Assembly: GCA_934524965.1 (NCBI GenBank)
Contig: CAKSYU010000002.1
Span: 22,663 to 86,662 of the forward strand
Direction of reading: 5' to 3'
Length of the DNA stretch: 64,000 bases
From: an uncultured Angelakisella sp.
GTDB lineage: Bacteria > Bacillota > Clostridia > Oscillospirales > Ruminococcaceae
Part shown: positions 59,317 to 64,000 of the stretch, piece after piece
How positions within the stretch are numbered: the first letter of the stretch is position 1
Layout: each line of letters begins with the position of its first letter
Position numbers and translations under genes: made by a program
Notes under the pieces: model-generated
What the model was told of the DNA's origin: nothing
The model's database searches: none
Seen by the model: the letters and a program-made list of their open reading frames with translations, nothing else

Positions 59317-59392
59317 GGGCGCAGCCCCTTTCGGCGGAGCCAAAAGCCGCGCGAAGCGCGGACGCCCGCCGCAGGCGGGCGGGGCTGCGCCC
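59317..59392. repeat. cloverleaf element 7 (reverse orientation)
   Basis: Closing stem GGGCGCAGCCCC (59317-59328) / GGGGCTGCGCCC (59381-59392). Arms with loops GGA, GAA, GCA, the reverse complements of TCC, TTC, TGC, so the unit is inverted: TTT(C)GGC/GCC(A)AAA with one mismatch, CCGCGC-GAA-GCGCGG, GCCCGCC-GCA-GGCGGGC. Between divergent psuG and AEC genes. Confidence 0.83.
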
Positions 59393-59426
59393 CCGAAAGC
59401 CCGCGGCAAAGATGCAGCCGGAAATA

Positions 59427-59455
59427 TTGACACAAAGGCGGGGCGAAACTATTAT
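59427..59455 (+). promoter_or_regulatory. promoter of the AEC transporter gene
   Basis: TTGACA (59427-59432), 17 bp and TATTAT (59450-59455), 36 bp before the start. Confidence 0.8.
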
Positions 59456-59490
59456 AATAGGGATACTACGAAAGCGAGAGGGGAAAACAT

Positions 59491-60540
59491 ATGCTTTCTT
59501 CGGCGGTCGGGCTGCTTGCCGACCAATCCTTTATGGGGGTCTTCTGCGCCGCCATGCTGACCATCGGCATTGGCTGGGGGCTGCGGAAAAAGAATATTCT
59601 GAAAGCGGAAAGCCGACCGGTGCTGAACACCCTGCTGCTGAAGCTGACAGTGCCGTGCCTGATCTTCGACGCCTTTATGACTGACTTTAACCGCGGGGAG
59701 CTGCGGCGGAACCTGCAGATCCTGCTGCTTTCCTTTTTGCTGTACCTTTCGCTGATCCTTTTATCGCAGCTTATTTTTGCGAAATACGGGCTGCGGCGCG
59801 CCAACCTGTACGGGCTGTGCTTTGCGCTGGGGCAGCAGTCGCTGTATTCCATGCCCATTCTGCGCGCCATGTATGCCGATGACCCGACGGAGGTGATGCT
59901 GGCTTCCAGCATGATCGGGCTGTCGTTCCGGATATTCCTGTATTTATACGCGTTCTATTCCATCAGCGGGGCGGCGGTGACGGGCGGAAGCCTGCGGCAG
60001 AACCTGAAAAAGGCGTTCCTGACGCCGGTGATGCTGGCGATGTTGGCGGGGTTCCTCATCTGGCTGACGCAGGGACTGCTGCCCGCGCCGAATGGTATTC
60101 CGCTGCTGCGGCTTGACCTGCGGCTGCCCGCCCTGTACGCGATCGTGCCGCAGATGGCTTCGCTGGTGAACCCCTTGGCGATGCTGCTGATTGGTTCGAC
60201 ACTGGGGGAGACCCGCATTGGCGACGCGCTGCGGGACGGCAAGGCGTGGTTCATCTCCTTTTTGCGCATGTTTGCCGCGCCGCTGTTTACGCTGGCGGTG
60301 CTGTGCCTGTGCCAGCGGGCGGGGTGGATCCATCTGACCGAGACGGGTCTGAAGGCGCTGGTCATCAGCTTTGCCGCACCGCTTTCCGCTGTGCTGTGTA
60401 CCTTTTTTATCACCTACCACGAGGAGGCGGACACCGCCGCGCGGGTGTGCCTGCTCTCGACGCTGCTTTGCGTTATCTCGACGCCGCTGTGCTACTGCCT
60501 GGTGCATGGGGTCGTGGCGGCGGGGATTTTCCCATTATAA
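59491..60540 (+). CDS. AEC (auxin efflux carrier) family transporter
   Basis: 349 aa with ten predicted helices in two five-helix halves. LLLKLTVPCLIFDAFMTDF (helix 2) and the second-half mirror MASLVNPLAMLLIGSTLGE are typical of the AEC/bile-acid-type fold. Bacterial AEC proteins carry malonate, malate or other small organic anions; the substrate is not visible from sequence. GAGAGGGG RBS. Monocistronic, divergent from psuG across a cloverleaf element. Confidence 0.88.
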   Translation: MLSSAVGLLADQSFMGVFCAAMLTIGIGWGLRKKNILKAESRPVLNTLLLKLTVPCLIFDAFMTDFNRGELRRNLQILLLSFLLYLSLILLSQLIFAKYGLRRANLYGLCFALGQQSLYSMPILRAMYADDPTEVMLASSMIGLSFRIFLYLYAFYSISGAAVTGGSLRQNLKKAFLTPVMLAMLAGFLIWLTQGLLPAPNGIPLLRLDLRLPALYAIVPQMASLVNPLAMLLIGSTLGETRIGDALRDGKAWFISFLRMFAAPLFTLAVLCLCQRAGWIHLTETGLKALVISFAAPLSAVLCTFFITYHEEADTAARVCLLSTLLCVISTPLCYCLVHGVVAAGIFPL

Positions 60541-60554
60541 GAACAATGTGCTGA

Positions 60555-60568
60555 GATAAATATTTATC
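60555..60568. promoter_or_regulatory. 14-bp perfect palindrome upstream of DUF2975-XRE genes
   Basis: GATAAATATTTATC lies 20 bp upstream of the TTGACA at 60588. It could be the operator of the XRE protein encoded downstream, or part of the AEC transcript end. Confidence 0.4.
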
Positions 60569-60587
60569 GCAAAACATTAAAAATATA

Positions 60588-60616
60588 TTGACAAGCGTTA
60601 AATATAATGGTATTTT
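60588..60616 (+). promoter_or_regulatory. promoter of the DUF2975-XRE pair
   Basis: TTGACA (60588-60593), 17 bp and TATTTT (60611-60616). The sequence TATAATGG lies inside the spacer. Confidence 0.55.
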
Positions 60617-60648
60617 ATAGATATCAAAACGACTGCGGAGGGATATCT

Positions 60649-61203
60649 ATGAAAAACATCAACAAGCTGGCACTTATTCTGACAAAGATAATGGAGCTGC
60701 TGCACTGGGTGGGCACCGCGTGCTTCGCGGGGATCGCCATCGGCACCGCGGCGGGCAGCCCATGGCTGCGGGGTGTGTTTACGGGCTTGCGCCCCGCGAT
60801 CGACCGCGAGCTGACCACCTACGGCTTTGAGGTGACGGTGGTGATCGCTGACGGCGAGCTGGACATGACCGCTGTGCTGGTATTCGCCATCGGCGCCGTG
60901 ATCATTCTTTCTCTGCTGGCGATGGTGTTCCGAAATATCTATCTGATCCTGAAAAAGTCGCGGGAGGGCAGCCCCTTTCAGCCGGATAATATCCGCATGC
61001 TGCGGGAGATCGGCATTTTCTGCATCGCCGTGCCGGTCGTCGGGCTGACCATCAGCGCTGTGGCGCGGCTGATCCTCGGTGTGGACGCCGTGGAGACCAG
61101 TGTGAATATCTACGGCTTTTCGATGGGACTTATCGTTTTGTGCCTGACGCAGATTTTTGCCCACGGCGCGGCGCTGGAAAAGGATGTAGAGGGACTTGTA
61201 TGA
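60649..61203 (+). CDS. DUF2975 membrane protein
   Basis: 184 aa. ATG at 60649 with GGAGGG; the in-frame start at 60607 has none. Four membrane helices (about 12-32, 68-92, 110-135, 145-165) and the loop KKSREGSPFQPDNIRMLREIGIFCI, which is the DUF2975 hallmark. These proteins are almost always paired with a small XRE regulator of the YozG type, as here (next gene 13 bp downstream). Function unknown. Confidence 0.88.
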   Translation: MKNINKLALILTKIMELLHWVGTACFAGIAIGTAAGSPWLRGVFTGLRPAIDRELTTYGFEVTVVIADGELDMTAVLVFAIGAVIILSLLAMVFRNIYLILKKSREGSPFQPDNIRMLREIGIFCIAVPVVGLTISAVARLILGVDAVETSVNIYGFSMGLIVLCLTQIFAHGAALEKDVEGLV

Positions 61204-61216
61204 AAGGAATAATCTG

Positions 61217-61429
61217 ATGGGAAAGATCGTTTTAAGGCTGGACCGCATGATGGTGGAACGGAAAATGTCGCTGAACCGGCTGGCGGAATGTGTCGGCATT
61301 TCTAATGTCAACCTATCCAAAATAAAAAACAATAAGGTAACTGCCATCAGGTTTTCCACACTTGCCGCCATCTGTGAGGCACTGGACTGTACGGTGGGGG
61401 ATATTCTGGAATACCAAGAGGAAGAATAA
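61217..61429 (+). CDS. YozG-type XRE transcriptional regulator
   Basis: 70 aa. ATG at 61217 behind AAAGGA. KIVLRLDRMMVERKMSLNRLAECVGISNVNLSKIKNNKVTAIRFSTLAAICEALDCTVGDILEYQ is the full small XRE HTH of the DUF2975 pair. Probably regulates its own operon. Confidence 0.9.
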   Translation: MGKIVLRLDRMMVERKMSLNRLAECVGISNVNLSKIKNNKVTAIRFSTLAAICEALDCTVGDILEYQEEE

Positions 61430-61439
61430 GCGACGCAAA

Positions 61440-61466
61440 GGCAGCCGCCCCTTTTGGGGGCGGCTG
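61440..61466. terminator. hairpin after the DUF2975-XRE pair
   Basis: GCAGCCGCCCC, TTTTG loop, GGGGCGGCTGC. No T run follows, so its termination role is uncertain. Confidence 0.5.
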
Positions 61467-61493
61467 CGGGACGCGAGACCGGGATAGAGAGAA

Positions 61494-61569
61494 GCCCGCA
61501 GGGCGCTCCGGCGAAGCCGGAGCCGGCGCGAAGCGCCGAAGCCGCCGAATGGCGGCTTGCCCTGCGGGC
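61494..61569. repeat. cloverleaf element 8
   Basis: Closing stem GCCCGCAGGGC (61494-61504) / GCCCTGCGGGC (61559-61569). Arms: GCTCCGGC-GAA-GCCGGAGC, CGGCGC-GAA-GCGCCG, AAGCCGCC-GAAT-GGCGGCTT. Sits between two convergent XRE-family genes. Confidence 0.87.
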
Positions 61570-61580
61570 GTATTGCGATT

Positions 61581-62408
61581 TTAGTTAAGGTTTTTCCTCC
61601 GGCTGACGATGGCGCGGGCGGTAAAGAAAAGGACTGCCAGCGCCAGCAGATTGATGAGGGCGGAGACAGCGGGATAGTACCAGCTGTCGGCTGGCATGCC
61701 GCCCAGCACCCGCCACAGGGGCATGAGCCAGCCGCGCAGCCCCAATACGACGACCCACCCCAGCACAAGGAGGGTATAACGCTGCCAGCGGGTATGCCGC
61801 AGCGCCAGCACCACATAAAGCACCAGTACCGCCCATGCCGCCCAGGAGATGATGAGCCAGACATTGGTGGGATAGCCCATCTGGTAGAGGGGCGGGTTGA
61901 GGACAGTGCCGAGACTGAAGCCGCCGAACCAGCGCCCGGCGGGGAGCAGCACAAGCAGCAGGGTGCCGCCGATGATGACACGACCGGCATAGCGGCGCAG
62001 GGTAAGGCACAGCACGGCGCAAAGGAGCAGGTAGACGGCGGGAACGAGCAGAACAAGACCGAGCACCAGCGACAACACCGCGCACAGAATACCGCAGCCC
62101 AGCAGGATATAGCCCACTGCCCTTTGCGCGGAGGACGGAGCGGGTTTTGCTTGGGGTGGGGTGGCGGGCGCTTCCGGCTGGGCGGTCTCGGGTGGAGCGG
62201 GTGGTTCCTCCGAAGCGCCCTTGACCAGTTCATCTAAGGTGATATCGAACAATTTGGAAAGGGCGATGAGCCGTTCCAGATCCGGCAGACCGGCATCGGT
62301 CTCCCACTTGCTGACCGCCTGCCGGCTGACCGACAGCTTTTCCGCCAGCTCCCCCTGAGAAAGCCCGAGCTTTCCCCTGTAATACGCGATACGCTCGCCA
62401 AGTGTCAT
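61581..62408 (-). CDS. XRE-family regulator with multi-pass membrane domain
   Basis: 275 aa. HTH 1-60 (GLSQGELAEKLSVSRQAVSKWETDAGLPDLERLIALSKLF), a Pro/Ala-rich linker (about 65-92), then six hydrophobic helices (about 95-265). Same kind of design as the regulator at 544 but without GGADGPT and much longer. Membrane-bound XRE proteins are common in gut Firmicutes; their signals are mostly unknown. RBS GGAGGAAC; a possible promoter is TGGACA-17-TACGCT about 50 bp upstream. Confidence 0.85.
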   Translation of the reverse strand: MTLGERIAYYRGKLGLSQGELAEKLSVSRQAVSKWETDAGLPDLERLIALSKLFDITLDELVKGASEEPPAPPETAQPEAPATPPQAKPAPSSAQRAVGYILLGCGILCAVLSLVLGLVLLVPAVYLLLCAVLCLTLRRYAGRVIIGGTLLLVLLPAGRWFGGFSLGTVLNPPLYQMGYPTNVWLIISWAAWAVLVLYVVLALRHTRWQRYTLLVLGWVVVLGLRGWLMPLWRVLGGMPADSWYYPAVSALINLLALAVLFFTARAIVSRRKNLN

Positions 62409-62584
62409 TTTAAGTTCCTCCGTTTTTGTGGTAGATGCGGTATTTGGTAGGGCAAGCGTACCACAGGGCGGGATTTTTGTCCACCAAACCGCCGTGGTTT
62501 TTTAGCAACTTTGGGTTGCGCCCCCGCTTTTACGGGGGATACGAGAGCGCCGCCCCCGAAAGGGCGGCGATTTTATATCTTGCG
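62409..62584. other. gap with two GC hairpins, no gene
   Basis: CCCCCGC-TTTTA-CGGGGG (about 62521-62538) and GCCGCCC/GGGCGGC (about 62551-62569), the latter with ATTTTAT on the plus side. Both lie just past the stop of the leftward DHHW gene and may end that transcript. Confidence 0.5.
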
Positions 62585-63691
62585 TTATTTGAGAGTGTCG
62601 CTGTTATTGAGTACGCCCGTGCTGTATAGGAACAGTACATCGCAATCGGTAAAGTCAACGTATTTACCAAGGCGATTGGAGGCGAGATAGCGGATATCCA
62701 CCAGCGTGATCGAGGAGTAGCCCTCTATCAAAAGCGGGGTCAGGCTGCTGCCGAAGCTGTCGCGGAACATGACCAAACGCCGTCCGGAGGTGTTTTGGGG
62801 ATTTTCGATGCGCAAAAGCGACACCGAGCCGGAAAGGAACATCTCGTAGGGATCGTGCCCCACCGCCTTCTCCATATCATAGACGCCGCCGGTGGTATCG
62901 GTCTCGTAGTTATAGACGGTGGCGGCATCAATCGCTCCGCCGGTGAGGTAATTCATCGGTTCCGGTGCGATGGGCAGCGCCGCTTGCCCATAGTAGACGC
63001 CATAGAACGGCTTTTCCAGCGTCTTTTGGGTATAGCTGCCGGTGAGGGTGAGCCCCATGCCGTTTGCCAGCCGTGCGGCGACCGGCAGCAGCTTTTCCTG
63101 CCGCCAGTGGGCATCGGTGCGATAATAGTCCTCCAGCTCCAGAAGATCAAAGAGATCAATGTACTTCATGTAAGGCAGCTTTTGCTGCAGATCATCGGCA
63201 AAGGCGGTGTAGTCCATCGAGGGGTAACCGTTGGGCGCTGCCATAAAGAAGTTTTTATCCGGAATCAGGGAGAAATAGACGCGGGCACCCGCCTCTTTGA
63301 GATAGGTTTCATAAAGATAGCCGAAACGGGTCGCGGCATTTTCGAGAGAGGATTCATTCATGGGATATTCCAGCTTGGCAAGATGATCTCCCACCCGATA
63401 CAGTCCGTTATTATCCCGCTGGTGCAAAAGCCCTGTGGCGGTAAACGCCTTGAGGGTACGGAATTCCCCACGCAGGGGGAACTGATCGGTGGCGTAGTCC
63501 TCGAAGCGGTCGGCAAAGGTGCCGGAAAGGAGCGTCTGCCCTGTTGCAGCGGGCATTTGTGCCAGCGTGCGCCGCTCCGCCTCCGAGAAAGCATCGGCAG
63601 GCTTGAGCACCGCCCAAAGGCTGAATGCCGCCAGAAACACGCCCAGCAGGGCAATGGTGAGTACCATGCGGAGCTTATTAATCTTTTCCAT
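62585..63691 (-). CDS. DHHW family protein, second copy
   Basis: 368 aa. N-terminal anchor helix (about 8-28), then AFSEAERRTLAQMPAATGQTLLSGTFADRFEDYATDQFPLR, the usual start of the domain. The motif reads YRTDAHWRQEKL, so the first His of D-H-H-W is Ala. MFRDSFGSSLTPLLIEG supplies the serine block. Starts 12 bp after the MBOAT stop, the same pairing as at 4.4-7.2 kb. Probably an O-acetylation partner; the Ala substitution could alter activity. Confidence 0.85.
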   Translation of the reverse strand: MEKINKLRMVLTIALLGVFLAAFSLWAVLKPADAFSEAERRTLAQMPAATGQTLLSGTFADRFEDYATDQFPLRGEFRTLKAFTATGLLHQRDNNGLYRVGDHLAKLEYPMNESSLENAATRFGYLYETYLKEAGARVYFSLIPDKNFFMAAPNGYPSMDYTAFADDLQQKLPYMKYIDLFDLLELEDYYRTDAHWRQEKLLPVAARLANGMGLTLTGSYTQKTLEKPFYGVYYGQAALPIAPEPMNYLTGGAIDAATVYNYETDTTGGVYDMEKAVGHDPYEMFLSGSVSLLRIENPQNTSGRRLVMFRDSFGSSLTPLLIEGYSSITLVDIRYLASNRLGKYVDFTDCDVLFLYSTGVLNNSDTLK

Positions 63692-63703
63692 AGCGGCACC
63701 CCC

Positions 63704-64000
63704 TTAAAAGCGGAAATAGAGGAACGGATTGAACGAGCCATCGACAAGGTAGGCGGTGACGACCGCCAGCAGCACCATAAGCGCCGCGGGCGCCAGCACC
63801 GAAAGTGCCCTGCCGCCTTTTCCTTCGGAAAGACGATGCGCAAGGCGGGCAGGCAGCGGCGTCGCGCCGATGACGGCGATGACAAAGGTGACGGCGTAGC
63901 TGCCGAGGTAATAAAGCGCTTCGCCGGTGACAAGCGGGATACCGCCCGCACCGAACATTCTGCCCAGATGGGTGGCAGCCTCCGAAAGACCGGCGCTATC
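63704..64000 (-). CDS. MBOAT-family O-acyltransferase, C-terminal part (gene runs off the right edge)
   Basis: 98 residues in frame to the window edge, with hydrophobic helices GEALYYLGSYAVTFVIAVIG and LAPAALMVLLAVVTAYLVDG, ending SFNPFLYFRF. The first MBOAT protein ends SYNPFLYFQF, so this is clearly the same family. The catalytic His lies outside the window. Forms an operon with the DHHW gene downstream. Confidence 0.85.
   Translation of the reverse strand, partial: DSAGLSEAATHLGRMFGAGGIPLVTGEALYYLGSYAVTFVIAVIGATPLPARLAHRLSEGKGGRALSVLAPAALMVLLAVVTAYLVDGSFNPFLYFRF

Noticed and set aside
39009..61569. CRISPR array interpretation of the recurrent GC-rich palindromes
   Set aside because: Copies lie kilobases apart, are not separated by equal spacers, and no cas gene is present.

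Overview
The window looks like the chromosome of a high-GC, Gram-positive Clostridia member, most likely a gut Oscillospirales (Ruminococcaceae/Oscillospiraceae) species. Support for this: many lipoproteins with Gram-positive lipoboxes, a SpoIIP homologue (endospore lineage), strong AGGAGG ribosome binding sites, consensus sigma-A promoters, rplM-rpsI as a separate unit, and small clostridial families (DUF6440, DUF6110, DUF6809-like, VTC/DUF4956). There is no rRNA, no CRISPR array, no insertion sequence and no convincing prophage.

Layout. 0-4.2 kb: partial tspO at the edge, an XRE-type membrane regulator with a lipoprotein, rplM-rpsI, tRNA-Leu(CAG), a divergent repressor/operator module and a small kinase-like protein. 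4.4-7.2 kb: MBOAT O-acyltransferase plus DHHW protein (cell-surface glycan acylation). A second such pair enters from the right edge (62.6-64 kb). 8-13 kb: complete livKHMGF branched-chain amino-acid importer. 13.1-18.4 kb: KdpDE-like two-component system convergent with DUF4956/VTC, which diverge from a beta-helix lipoprotein. The shared promoter region carries CTTTA direct repeats about 11 bp apart, so this may be one regulon. 18.5-26.4 kb: zinc-ribbon/SHOCT protein, MalT-like LuxR regulator, and a seven-gene operon (DUF2442, two lipoproteins, DUF3137-LemA-DUF3137, small membrane protein).

26.4-33.5 kb: ogt, then a leftward accessory cluster: receiver-like protein lacking a normal start, unknown 388-aa protein, CX5R phosphatase, CPCC protein, agmatine-deiminase-like enzyme, HNH nuclease, Sel1 protein and a TM-less FtsH-like AAA+/M41 protease preceded by a 24-aa ORF. 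33.7-45.7 kb: housekeeping genes (dacA, tRNA-Leu(CAA), spoIIP, fhs, a RodA/FtsW protein, tsaE, tsaB, rpiB, upp, hflX). 46-64 kb: amidase, amidohydrolase, metal P-type ATPase with DUF6110, GNAT, orphan binding protein, dusB, holin-amidase pair, psuG, AEC transporter, DUF2975-XRE pair and the second MBOAT/DHHW locus.

The most striking non-genic signal is a family of 75-105-bp intergenic elements from about 39 to 61.6 kb. Each can fold as a four-way cloverleaf: a closing stem and three hairpins with 3-nt loops. Stem sequences differ between copies but stay paired. A second repeat family at 46.2, 56.4 and 56.9 kb also shows a compensatory base-pair change. Neither family encodes a protein.
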